A DNA stretch of 12,166 nt. Origin: Firmicutes bacterium CAG:238 (GTDB lineage Bacteria > Bacillota > Clostridia > Peptostreptococcales > Anaerovoracaceae). The DNA lies in the NCBI GenBank assembly GCA_000435615.1, contig FR882003.1, positions 1-12,166 on the forward strand, given 5' to 3'. Below the pieces are notes generated by a model. The model did not search any database. It worked only from the letters and a program-made list of their open reading frames with translations, and had not been told where the DNA came from. Position 1 is the stretch's first letter, and each line of letters opens with the position of its first letter. This document shows positions 1-7,096 of the stretch, piece by piece. Made by a program: the position numbers and the translations under genes.

Positions 1-38
1 GCGGCCGACAAAACTCCAAATCGCTTGACGAAAAATGA

Positions 39-92
39 CAAAAAAACAAACGGGCGGGTAACCTCGATAAAGCCGAGGTTTCCGTGCCCGTT
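39..92 (-). terminator. Intrinsic terminator of MerR-1
   Basis: Read on the minus strand just after the MerR-1 stop codon. Outer arms (49-55 with 86-92, AACGGGC/GCCCGTT) and inner arms (60-66 with 74-80, AACCTCG/CGAGGTT) form a long two-part stem. A run of U with one G follows on the minus strand (A-rich on the plus strand at 39-50). Bases 1-38 to its left hold nothing I can recognise. Confidence 0.85.
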
Positions 93-105
93 TTACATGT
101 ACACG

Positions 106-999
106 CTATACCGAAGCAAACTCAATCGGCATAGCTACCTGCGTTATGTATGCGTCTTTGTTGGATCCGTGTGTAGGAGGACCTTCCATGTAGATATTGC
201 GGAAGAAACCTTGCGGCGTCAGGTCGTGGCTCTGGGCATACTCCGAAAGCTGCTCATGGATTTTCGGAAAGCTTTCATAAGGTCCGCGGTAATAAATACA
301 AATCGCCGCAACCGACGGAAACTGACGAATATCGGGACCCGTGCATGTTGGAGTCACAGGAATAATAAAGGTACCGCTTTCTTTGATAGGTTCTCCGGAG
401 CAGCCACTCTCTCCATTCGCTGCATTTTGATCGCCGTGCCCGGTTAGGCACGCAGGCTGAATCGGAATCTGCGTACACATTTTATTGATACTGTCAACCG
501 GATAATGCTTTAGTGCGTCGACATAAGTCTGTCTAAGCTGAGTCGCCTTTTCTGCAACATCCGCACTCTCAAAATCCCTGCAAAATGCCGTAAACCCCGG
601 AAGGGTCGTCGAAATGACTTCAAACTTGCTTGCGCTCGCCTGACGGAACCTGAGCTGAGCGATATAGCGGTCAAGCTGGTCCCGCAAAAGTATCATGTGA
701 TCGATTTGATCGTCCAAATGTTCGTTATCTTCAATGTAGCTGCGGATTTCCGGAAGCGAAAGCCCGAGATTCTGCAAAGCGCGAATCAGGCGAATGTGAA
801 CAACATTGTCTGCCGAGTAGTAGCGAAAACCTTTTCCCTCGTTGCGCACAGTCGGCGTAACCAAACCGAGATCCTCATAATTTATCAAAATTCTTCGTGT
901 CAACCCGAGTGCGTCGGCAACCTCACCGATTTTAAAAAGTTTTGTATCATCTTCTGCATCAGGCAGAATCTTTTGTTTAATGTTTGAATTTTTTTCCAT
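106..999 (-). CDS. MerR-family regulator with GyrI-like effector domain (MerR-1)
   Basis: This is a DNA-binding transcription regulator of 297 aa. The N-terminal MerR winged helix-turn-helix spans about residues 22-90 (LFKIGEVADALGLTRR, then the wing with GKGFRYYS and HIRLIRALQNLGLS). A coiled-coil dimer helix follows at about 95-120. The C-terminus (about 128-297) resembles the GyrI-like/AraC effector-binding fold, with ICIYYRGPYESFP and a conserved GFFRNIYMEGPPTHG tail, so a small ligand is probably sensed. Relative to MerR-2 it has a roughly 20-residue insertion near residues 183-207, rich in Gly, Asn, Glu and Cys. An AGGGAA ribosome site precedes the ATG. It is divergent from the surface-protein gene at 1338, whose promoter has a MerR-type 19-bp spacer, so that gene is the likely target. 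A copy of the shared operator motif in its own leader suggests autoregulation. The family is clear; the ligand is unknown. Confidence 0.93.
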   Translation of the reverse strand: MEKNSNIKQKILPDAEDDTKLFKIGEVADALGLTRRILINYEDLGLVTPTVRNEGKGFRYYSADNVVHIRLIRALQNLGLSLPEIRSYIEDNEHLDDQIDHMILLRDQLDRYIAQLRFRQASASKFEVISTTLPGFTAFCRDFESADVAEKATQLRQTYVDALKHYPVDSINKMCTQIPIQPACLTGHGDQNAANGESGCSGEPIKESGTFIIPVTPTCTGPDIRQFPSVAAICIYYRGPYESFPKIHEQLSEYAQSHDLTPQGFFRNIYMEGPPTHGSNKDAYITQVAMPIEFASV

Positions 1000-1029
1000 A
1001 ACATTCCCTTTCTACGCACATGTAAGTAC

Positions 1030-1041
1030 ACATCAATGTAC
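1030..1041 (-). promoter_or_regulatory. Putative MerR operator in MerR-1 leader
   Basis: Read on the minus strand, the site is GTACATTGATGT, which contains the perfect dyad ACAT-TG-ATGT. A wider arm pair, GTACA-N6-TGTAC, occupies 1026-1041. It matches the motif in the two MerR-type target promoters at 1155 and 5722 (GnACATnGRTRT). It lies about 12 bases downstream of the MerR-1 -10 box, where a bound protein would repress. The binding role is inferred. Confidence 0.5.
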
Positions 1042-1052
1042 ACGACACATTA

Positions 1053-1081
1053 ATCATACAAAACTCAATTGAATTTGTCAA
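1053..1081 (-). promoter_or_regulatory. Promoter of MerR-1
   Basis: On the minus strand, TTGACA (1076-1081) and TATGAT (1053-1058) are separated by exactly 17 bases. This is a near-consensus sigma-A promoter about 55 bases upstream of the MerR-1 start codon. Confidence 0.8.
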
Positions 1082-1147
1082 GGGGTGGTGAGAGCGAAAC
1101 CTGCAGCACGATTGCGGAATTATTTTTATAAACTTTTCATAAATTAC

Positions 1148-1178
1148 TTGACATGAACATGGATATACGATGTATGCT
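1148..1178 (+). promoter_or_regulatory. MerR-type promoter of the surface-protein gene
   Basis: TTGACA (1148-1153) and TATGCT (1173-1178) are separated by 19 bases. This is the long spacer that MerR activators correct by untwisting DNA. The spacer holds GAACATGGATATAC (1155-1168), an imperfect dyad that aligns base for base with the site at 5722-5735. AT-rich DNA upstream (TTTTCATAAATTAC) also resembles the second module. MerR-1, divergent next door, is the natural activator. A leader of about 150 bases follows. Confidence 0.75.
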
Positions 1179-1224
1179 GTTTACATAAGTATTGAGCATA
1201 TTTATCAAAAGTTGACTTTTCGGC

Positions 1225-1262
1225 GCACTATTTGCGCCTTCGTTCCGCAAATATTGAAGTGC
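1225..1262 (+). other. Stem-loop in the 5' leader of the surface-protein gene
   Basis: Inner arms ATTTGCG (1230-1236) and CGCAAAT (1246-1252) enclose a 9-base loop. Outer arms GCACT (1225-1229) and AGTGC (1258-1262) extend the stem with a 5-base bulge on the right. There is no U-tract, so it is not a terminator. It lies about 75 bases before the start codon and could affect mRNA stability; no known riboswitch class is recognisable. Confidence 0.45.
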
Positions 1263-1337
1263 CGAGACGCTTGTGATAGACTTGCGAAAAGAAACACATG
1301 CAAATAACCAAAACAGAAATAAGGAGGTTATATTCAA

Positions 1338-3194
1338 ATGAAGAAAAAACTATTCACAATAGCGATTGCGCTGTGCATGGTCTTTACGATGATACCCGGG
1401 GGGTATTTCAGATTGAGACCGCATGGGCAGCAGGTCCTAGCAACCTGACAGTAGACAATGCAACTTATTATGCTAATGGTGCATTGAAATCCATTGAGGC
1501 AAGTTTTGGTTGGGGCGGTGCGACAGATGTTGAAGTACAACTTGTACTGATGGAGAAAAAACTTAATGGTGGTGAGAGCTATAGCGACTATGGAGATTTT
1601 ACTGATTGTGGGCATTATGGAAGAAACTTCAAATTTAAAAGTTATGAAGATATAAAAGCGCATGATGAAGCCACAGGAGCTTTTGGATTGATAAAAAGCT
1701 CTACATTACAACCATACCAAGGAGTCAGACTTATAGAGGTATTGAACTTAGACGATACTGACATTCCTCTTAATGAGAACAAGTATTATTATGTATATAT
1801 TTGGACATTATGGGGCAGCCTATATTACCCGGATCATTTGGTATGCGCAATCAGCGTACAGGATGGAATTGTAAAATACGCCCCGGCGGATGGTAAAGGC
1901 TATAATGCCTATGACGAGAATAAGCTTGATGCCGTCACAAGTGAGACTGCATACAATGTCACAGTAAATCCGGGCAAAGGCATGACAAGAGACGAAAATT
2001 CGGGAAGTGAATCACAGCCAAACCTCAACAAAGGCATGACCCCGGTAGTTTACACTGCAAACCCTGGATACCACTTCCCGGAAGCTTACACAGTTGAAAA
2101 TGTAAACGGAATCATGGTTCGCCGTGACAACGCAACGCAGATAACGGTTTACGGCACACCGTCAGCTAATGCAACGATTAACCTTAATGCTGCAACGGAA
2201 GGCAACCCACCTGCAGAAAATACTGCAGTAAAACCTACCGCGAAGACCGGACTTAAATATGACGGAAAAATTAGACGAAGGATATAAATGGAGTGCTGGG
2301 TCAACAGATCCGGCAACAATCGAATGGAGCATCGCAAAAGCAGATAAAGTTAAAGTAACAGTAGACGACATGAATGCATATGTCGGTGATGAAGTTCCGA
2401 CTCCTACCCGTTCAGTAAGCGGACTTCTCGAGAACGAGATAATCGATGGAACAGCCGTTTACAAATACCAGCTTAAGAATGCTGATGGCACTTATGGCGA
2501 GGAAGTGAACAAACCGGATATGAGCAAGGCAGGAACTTATAAAGTTACAGTTTCGGGCCTTGAGGTATCCGATAACTACGAAGGCGTTGATTTTATAGAA
2601 GGAACTTTGACAATCAGCGAAAAGCCGGCTTCAGGCGGTGGACATTCCTATACGCAGAGACCGACAATCATTGCGGATGAAGGTGCGGACACACTGCTGA
2701 CATTCAACGGCACGAAGCTTACAATCACTGCAAAAGACGGATATGAACTTTCAGATGTTTTGTTAAACGGCGTTTCCCAGGGAACGGTAATAGAACTTAC
2801 AGGCCTCAAAACCGGCGACAAAGTTGAAATTACAACGGTTAAGAAAGAAGGACCGGCTGCAGAAGACAATGCGAAAATCATCGAAGGCATCGGCAATACA
2901 AGCATCGTACTGAAGTCCCAGCTGACGAAGAACGGAAATGTGCTTCTGACCTGGACGAAGTCGAAGGGCTACAAGGTAGACTATTTCGAATTCTACCGCT
3001 CTGTAAAGAGATACAGCGGCTACGGCACGAAGGCATTCTTCACGACGGCAGACGGAAGCTGGTCGAAGTACCTGAACAATAAAGAACTCAAAGCAGGAAA
3101 CACTTACTACTATAAAGTTCGCGGCGTTCGCGTCATCGACGGACAGAAGTACTATACACAGTGGTCAAACAAAGCTTGGAGAACCATTAAATAG
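1338..3194 (+). pseudogene. Secreted MBG/Fn3-like surface protein, two frame disruptions
   Basis: The start is ATG 1338, with AAGGAGG seven bases upstream. It opens a signal peptide (MKKKLFTIAIALCMVFTMIP) that matches the secreted protein at 9372 in 15 of 20 residues. In that frame translation passes the G6 tract at 1398-1403 and stops at a TGA after about 36 codons. The body continues in the -1 frame up to a stop at 2287; one extra G would join them and give a signal peptide ending in AWA. A second shift lies near the A5 run at 2266-2270, after which the frame is open to the TAG at 3192. The pieces encode a unique N-terminal region (1406-1930), a surface-protein repeat with GMTPVVYTANPGYHFPE (about 1940-2190), an MBG-like repeat that looks shortened (2230-2630), a small beta domain (2650-2850) and a C-terminal Fn3-like domain (2880-3191). 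Pseudogene, phase-variable gene or sequencing error are all possible. Confidence 0.75.
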
Positions 3195-3214
3195 AATATA
3201 AAATGTTGAAAAAT

Positions 3215-3250
3215 AATGAGGCAGTTAAATGTGAACTGCCTCATTTTTTT
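3215..3250 (+). terminator. Intrinsic terminator after the surface-protein gene
   Basis: A perfect 12-bp stem, AATGAGGCAGTT (3215-3226) with AACTGCCTCATT (3234-3245), has a 7-base loop and runs into seven T (3244-3250). Its 27-base core recurs inverted at 4814-4840, on the other side of the AlbA_2 gene. Confidence 0.93.
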
Positions 3251-3251
3251 C

Positions 3252-3280
3252 TTGTGATTGTTTCCGCAATGGCATATAAT
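3252..3280 (+). promoter_or_regulatory. Promoter of the AlbA_2/HATPase gene
   Basis: TTGTGA (3252-3257) and a perfect TATAAT (3275-3280) are 17 bases apart. It starts immediately after the upstream terminator, so the gene is an independent transcription unit. Confidence 0.8.
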
Positions 3281-3305
3281 TTAGTATATGGCAACATATA
3301 CTAAA
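3280..3305 (+). promoter_or_regulatory. Palindromic operator or leader hairpin at the start site
   Basis: Perfect 11-base arms, TTTAGTATATG (3280-3290) and CATATACTAAA (3295-3305), are separated by GCAA. The palindrome abuts the -10 box and covers the predicted transcription start, the classic place for a repressor site. Autoregulation by the HTH of the gene's own product is the simplest idea; an RNA hairpin in the leader is the alternative. Confidence 0.65.
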
Positions 3306-3330
3306 ACTATCGGCGTTTTTCCTAAAAATG

Positions 3331-3348
3331 AAAGTGGGTGATTATGTG
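3331..3348 (+). promoter_or_regulatory. Ribosome-binding site that favours GTG 3346
   Basis: AAAGTGGGTGA (3331-3341) matches AAAGGAGGTGA at 9 of 11 bases and is well spaced from the GTG at 3346. The in-frame ATG at 3328 has no purine-rich site before it and lies on top of this site, so GTG 3346 is preferred. Confidence 0.65.
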
Positions 3349-4800
3349 ATTAACAAAGCATATTTTGGAGAAAGCAAAAACATTGAATTCAAGCGCGAGA
3401 TTCCAAGCAATCACGAAAAACTTTTAAAAGATATTATCGCTTTTTCGAACAGTACGGGAGGACAGGTAATCCTTGGCATTGAAGACGAAACCGGTATCGT
3501 CTGCGGCATAGGAGAGCAGAGTCCGTTTAAACTGTCAGACTCGATATCGAACATGATTTCGGATGCCTGCACACCGCAAATAGAGCCCGATATTTCAATA
3601 CAAACGGTAGAGGATAAAACGATTCTTGCGATTGATATTGCGCCGGGAAAATTCAGACCGTATTACCTTGCGAATAGAGGAAAAGAAAGCAGCACCTATA
3701 TCAGAATCAATGGGACGAGCAGACCGGCAGATGCGAGGAAGCTACAGGAATTGGAGTTGGAAGGTCAAAACATATCTTATGACACGCTTCAGGAAATCGG
3801 CTGCGAATATGATGAGGAAAAGGCGCTAAAGCTATGCAGAAAAATGAAGCAGACCGCGATGGATTCTTGTGAAACAGAGGAGGAACGACTTACGGTAAAA
3901 GAATTGACATTGGAAAAATTGCATGACTTTGGTGTGCTTTGCAGGGTTGGCAGAAACCCATATCCGACACATGCTTTTAATCTTTTGACGGATAACACGA
4001 ACAAGGCCGCTAAGATACAATGCGCTTTGTTTAAAGGAACAAGCAGGGACATCTTCATTGACCGAAAAGAGTTTAGGGGACCAATATATGAACAGATTGA
4101 TGAAGCGTACCACTTCGTTTTGAGGCACATTGATATGGGTGCGGAAATCGAAGGTATATACCGAAGGGATATGTACGAACTTCCGATATCAGCAATCAGA
4201 GAAACCATCGCAAATGCTGTTTTGCACAGAAGCTATCTCGATAAATCCTGCATACAGGTCTGCATTTATGACGATAGAATGGAGGTCTCTTCTCCGGGAA
4301 TGCTTTATGGAGGGTTAGACATAGAGACTGCGAAGAGGGGAAAGTCAACATGCAGAAATGAAGCAATCGCAGAAGCGTTTCATTATATGCATATTGTCGA
4401 AGCTTGGGGAACCGGTTTGCCGAGGATTATAAACAGATGTCGGGAATACGGTTTGCCGGCTCCACTGTTTGAAGAATTCGGCGACGGGTTTAAGGCGATT
4501 CTTTTTAGAAGAGAAAGGAAACTTGTTAATCAAGTGAAAGAATCTGATTATAAGCATGACACTCAAGCTGACACTCAACATGACACTCAAGTTGGCATCC
4601 AACATGACACTCAAGACACTTCAAAAGATGTCTTGAGCCGAATTGCTGAATTGATAAGACAAGACAATAAAATCACTACAAAGGACATTGCACAGGAATT
4701 AGGTGTGAGTGTGTCCACCGTTAAGCGACGGATCAAATCCATACCGAATATTTCTTATATCGGAAGTGGTTTCAGCGGACACTGGGAGATTCGTGATTAA
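3346..4800 (+). CDS. Schlafen AlbA_2 / HATPase / HTH regulator (COG2865-like)
   Basis: The product is a 484-residue protein when started at GTG 3346. The N-terminal Schlafen/AlbA_2 domain is at about 6-130 (ESKNIEFKRE at 9-18, then AFSNSTGGQVILGIED). A GHKL-type ATPase domain (HATPase_c_4) is at about 275-390: its N-box is RETIANAVLHRSY (285-297), then DDRMEVSSPG (309-318) and GTGLPRI (355-361). A linker of five tetrapeptides (HDTQ ADTQ HDTQ VGIQ HDTQ, 404-423) leads to a helix-turn-helix at about 441-467 (ITTKDIAQELGVSVSTVKRR). Such proteins are annotated as predicted transcription regulators or ATP-binding proteins, and some act in phage defence, but the target is generally unknown. It has its own promoter and a palindrome at the start site, lies alone between two terminator hairpins, and may be a moron-like insertion between the MerR modules. 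Confidence 0.9.
   Translation: MINKAYFGESKNIEFKREIPSNHEKLLKDIIAFSNSTGGQVILGIEDETGIVCGIGEQSPFKLSDSISNMISDACTPQIEPDISIQTVEDKTILAIDIAPGKFRPYYLANRGKESSTYIRINGTSRPADARKLQELELEGQNISYDTLQEIGCEYDEEKALKLCRKMKQTAMDSCETEEERLTVKELTLEKLHDFGVLCRVGRNPYPTHAFNLLTDNTNKAAKIQCALFKGTSRDIFIDRKEFRGPIYEQIDEAYHFVLRHIDMGAEIEGIYRRDMYELPISAIRETIANAVLHRSYLDKSCIQVCIYDDRMEVSSPGMLYGGLDIETAKRGKSTCRNEAIAEAFHYMHIVEAWGTGLPRIINRCREYGLPAPLFEEFGDGFKAILFRRERKLVNQVKESDYKHDTQADTQHDTQVGIQHDTQDTSKDVLSRIAELIRQDNKITTKDIAQELGVSVSTVKRRIKSIPNISYIGSGFSGHWEIRD
4555..4614 (+). repeat. Five tandem 12-bp units inside the AlbA_2/HATPase gene
   Basis: Units of the form CATGACACTCAA follow each other without gaps. Units 1, 3 and 5 are identical, unit 2 begins GCT in place of CAT, and unit 4 is diverged (GTTGGCATCCAA). 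Each encodes a tetrapeptide, mostly HDTQ, so gain or loss of units keeps the frame. It forms a polar linker between the ATPase and HTH domains. Confidence 0.95.
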
Positions 4801-4811
4801 AAGAATTAAAT

Positions 4812-4842
4812 ACTGAGGCAATTCACATTGAACTGCCTCAGT
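4812..4842 (-). terminator. Hairpin between the AlbA_2 gene and MerR-2 (likely terminator)
   Basis: Arms ACTGAGGCA (4812-4820) and TGCCTCAGT (4834-4842) form a 9-bp stem, extended inside by TTC/GAA. It sits between the convergent stops of the AlbA_2 gene (4800) and MerR-2 (4855). The T-rich sequence TATTTAATTCTTTT follows on the minus strand only, so it best serves MerR-2. On the plus strand there is no U-tract. Confidence 0.7.
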
Positions 4843-4854
4843 TAGTACATTCGA

Positions 4855-5649
4855 TTATTCTGTTTTCGCGAACTTAATCGGCAAAGCAATCTGCGTAACA
4901 TAAGCATCTTTATTTGCACCGTGCGTCGGCGAACCTTCCATATAAATATTGCGGAAGTAGCCGTGCGGTGTCAAGCCGTTTTCGGCAGCGTAATCCAAAA
5001 GGCGCTTGTGCACCTGTGGGAAGTTCTCGTAAGCGCCACGGTAATAGATGCAGATTGCAGATGTCTGCGGGAATTTACGGATCCACGAACCGACGCTGTC
5101 CGATGCGACCGGAATGATGTACAGACCGTCAGAATCGGAGTCCGCAGATACCTGAATGCACATTTTATGCTCGTTATCCAAACGATATTGGTGCATGGTA
5201 TCAATATAAGCCTGACGAAGTTCTGCGGTTTTCTGTGCCAAATCTGCATCGTGGAATTCATGGGAAAATCCTGTGAAGGCCGGAAGCGTTACATTGCAGA
5301 CCTCCATTTCCTCAATACTTGTGTGCGTCTGACGAAGCTGAAGCTGAGCGATATACTGGTCAAGCTGGCTCCGGAGACGAACGAGACGATCGATTTGCTC
5401 GTTCAGATGCGTTGTATCATCAAAATAGTTTCGAATTTCAGTGAGTGACAAGCCTAAATTCTGAAGCGTGCGAATCAGGCGAATGTGTACGATGTTGTCG
5501 GTACTATAGTAACGGAAGCCGCGGTTGCCGTCCTTGAATGCAGGCTTCACTAAGCCCAGATCTTCGTAATTTATAAGCATTCGGCGTGTAATCCCCAAAG
5601 CTCTGGTTACTTCGCCCATTTGAAAAAGATTCTTATTTTCGTTATGCAT
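4855..5649 (-). CDS. MerR-family regulator with GyrI-like effector domain (MerR-2)
   Basis: The 264-aa regulator is a close paralogue of MerR-1. The MerR helix-turn-helix and wing are at about 8-75 (LFQMGEVTRALGITRR, RGFRYYSTDN, HIRLIRTLQNLGLSL). A dimerisation helix is at about 80-107. The GyrI-like C-terminus covers about 115-262 (ICIYYRGAYENFP and YFRNIYMEGSPTHG). Recognition-helix residues around TRRMLINYEDLGLVKP differ little from MerR-1, which fits binding of similar operators. An AAGGCAGG ribosome site precedes the ATG. It is divergent from the transglutaminase-like gene at 5833, and the 19-bp-spacer promoter between them is the expected target. I do not see a clear promoter for MerR-2 itself in the AT-rich gap. 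The ligand is unknown. Confidence 0.93.
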   Translation of the reverse strand: MHNENKNLFQMGEVTRALGITRRMLINYEDLGLVKPAFKDGNRGFRYYSTDNIVHIRLIRTLQNLGLSLTEIRNYFDDTTHLNEQIDRLVRLRSQLDQYIAQLQLRQTHTSIEEMEVCNVTLPAFTGFSHEFHDADLAQKTAELRQAYIDTMHQYRLDNEHKMCIQVSADSDSDGLYIIPVASDSVGSWIRKFPQTSAICIYYRGAYENFPQVHKRLLDYAAENGLTPHGYFRNIYMEGSPTHGANKDAYVTQIALPIKFAKTE

Positions 5650-5673
5650 ATAGTACCTGCCTTTTTACATCTC

Positions 5674-5712
5674 AAAAAAATTTTAAATTTTTTTAAGTTT
5701 TTTTCATAAAAC
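5674..5712 (+). promoter_or_regulatory. AT-tract upstream of the transglutaminase promoter (UP-element-like)
   Basis: An almost pure A/T stretch ends three bases before the -35 box at 5715. It includes a 21-base A/T palindrome (5674-5694, arms AAAAAAATTT and AAATTTTTTT around one T). Its position and composition fit an UP element or bent DNA; the role is inferred. Confidence 0.45.
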
Positions 5713-5714
5713 AC

Positions 5715-5745
5715 TTGACTTGCACATCGGTGTGCGGGATATAAT
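5715..5745 (+). promoter_or_regulatory. MerR-type promoter of the transglutaminase-like gene
   Basis: TTGACT (5715-5720) and TATAAT (5740-5745) are separated by 19 bases. The spacer holds the perfect dyad GCACA-TCGG-TGTGC (5722-5735), aligned with the corresponding site at 1155-1168 relative to the -35 box. Long spacer plus dyad is the hallmark of a MerR-activated promoter; MerR-2 is divergent next to it. Confidence 0.82.
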
Positions 5746-5832
5746 CATTATATATAATTGCTATTCGTATGTCAAGATTCAGATGGCATGCAATCAGCAA
5801 AGAAACTCACAAAACAGAGGGGGAAAACAAAA

Positions 5833-7002
5833 ATGAATAAAAAGAAAAGCCTGGTTTTGCTCTTAGCACTGTCTCTGGTAATTTCCATGATTCCGCTGCA
5901 GGCATCCGCAGCTGTAAAAAGCGCAGGAACTCCGGCGGAAGTGCAGAGTCTGACTTCAAGCGAAAATTTAGAGCATAATTTTGTGAATGTGACGGCAAAC
6001 GGAACTTCCTTGTATGTGGAAGTGGAAACTCCGATTCAGGCGTCGGAGTTCAATGTATCCGTCAGAAAAGTGCAGTCCGGCGGCTCGAGCGCATGGTACA
6101 CCCGCGTTTACCCGACAAATGCCGGCGACTATTATCGCTTTGAATTCAGTCTGCCGAACTATGTACCGAGAGCAGGCGGAGCGCTCAGCGGTGACTATGT
6201 GCTGATTATCACGATGAAGAGAGGCACCGGCACAAGCGATGTTTTCTATAAAAACTGTGCTTTCCGCGTGTCAAACGGACAGTTCTCGATTTTGCAGTAC
6301 GATAAAATCATGAAAGAAAACGCAAGACTGGATAAGAAGGCAAACAAGAAAAAGGTTTCCAATTTCAAGAAAACCAATATGAGCGATGTGAAATCCATTT
6401 GCTTCCGTGATCCGGTGACGAAAAAAGTTGCCTCCGTGACATCGAAAAAGGTGAAGTACTTTAAGACCGTTTCCAATAAGGTTGTAAAGGGCGCAAGCAC
6501 GGACTACGAAAAGCTTTTGAAGATTTATGAGTACATAGCAGAGAATTTCTACTATGATGACATTGCATTTTCCAGCGGAACGAAACAGTATGTCGATCCG
6601 TACCGCAATCTCTACAATATGAGAAACAAGAAGAAGAGTGCAAACAGCCAGGGTGGCAAGGTTGCAACGACCTGCGTGGGCTATTCAGCTGCAGTATGTG
6701 CGCTTGCCAGAGCACAGGGCATTCCGACCAGAATCGTAAACGGACACCACATCAGCCTGAACAACAGTAGTTTTAACACATGGTCGACCGAAAAGAATAT
6801 TACCGAACTTGACCACTGGTGGAATGAGTGCTATGTGGACGGACGCTGGATTACCGTCGATGCAACGCCGGGCAACAGCAACAAGTGGAACAGAAACACC
6901 AACAAGTGGACTTACACAGGTTTGACGAACTATATCTATTTCGACCCGACACCGGAACAGCTTGCAACATCGCATGTATTGCTTGAGATTAAGGGTGCAT
7001 AA
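5833..7002 (+). CDS. Secreted transglutaminase-like (papain-fold) protein
   Basis: The start is ATG 5833, preceded by AGAGGGGG. The 389-aa product opens with a signal peptide (KKK, a hydrophobic core, then ASA-A near residue 26). Residues about 40-150 look like a beta-sandwich region with no family I can name. A Lys-rich stretch follows at about 168-220. The C-terminal transglutaminase-like domain spans about 225-350 with the full triad: Cys281 in TTCVGYS, His328 in LDHWWNE and Asp343 in WITVDATPG. These domains in bacterial secreted proteins usually act as cysteine peptidases or cross-linkers at the cell surface; the substrate is unknown. No sortase motif or transmembrane tail is seen, so the product is probably released or held non-covalently. 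Control by MerR-2 is inferred from the promoter. Confidence 0.9.
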   Translation: MNKKKSLVLLLALSLVISMIPLQASAAVKSAGTPAEVQSLTSSENLEHNFVNVTANGTSLYVEVETPIQASEFNVSVRKVQSGGSSAWYTRVYPTNAGDYYRFEFSLPNYVPRAGGALSGDYVLIITMKRGTGTSDVFYKNCAFRVSNGQFSILQYDKIMKENARLDKKANKKKVSNFKKTNMSDVKSICFRDPVTKKVASVTSKKVKYFKTVSNKVVKGASTDYEKLLKIYEYIAENFYYDDIAFSSGTKQYVDPYRNLYNMRNKKKSANSQGGKVATTCVGYSAAVCALARAQGIPTRIVNGHHISLNNSSFNTWSTEKNITELDHWWNECYVDGRWITVDATPGNSNKWNRNTNKWTYTGLTNYIYFDPTPEQLATSHVLLEIKGA

Positions 7003-7017
7003 AGATAGTAATGAAGA

Positions 7018-7063
7018 AACTGTCGCGCAGCTGACTAAAATCGACCGTGCGGCAGTTTTTTTT
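7018..7063 (+). terminator. Intrinsic terminator after the transglutaminase-like gene
   Basis: AACTGTCGCGC (7018-7028) pairs along its whole length with GTGCGGCAGTT (7047-7057), counting two G-U pairs. Eight T follow (7056-7063). Confidence 0.9.
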
Positions 7064-7096
7064 AGTGTGCTCTTTTCAGCCTCGTAGTGTCGAATT

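Noticed and set aside
25..447. 140-codon open frame on the plus strand at the left edge
   Set aside because: It crosses the MerR-1 terminator and is antisense to MerR-1.
3328..3330. ATG 3328 as start of the AlbA_2/HATPase gene
   Set aside because: No ribosome site in front of it; the GGAGG-like site lies downstream and fits GTG 3346.
4555..4614. Possible CRISPR-like array
   Set aside because: The units are 12 bp, contiguous, without spacers and inside a coding frame.
4921..5448. 175-codon open frame on the plus strand
   Set aside because: Antisense to MerR-2; the product has no recognisable features.
5758..5832. Upstream extension of the transglutaminase-like protein
   Set aside because: It would hide the signal peptide behind 25 polar residues; ATG 5833 has a purine-rich ribosome site and puts the signal peptide at the N-terminus.
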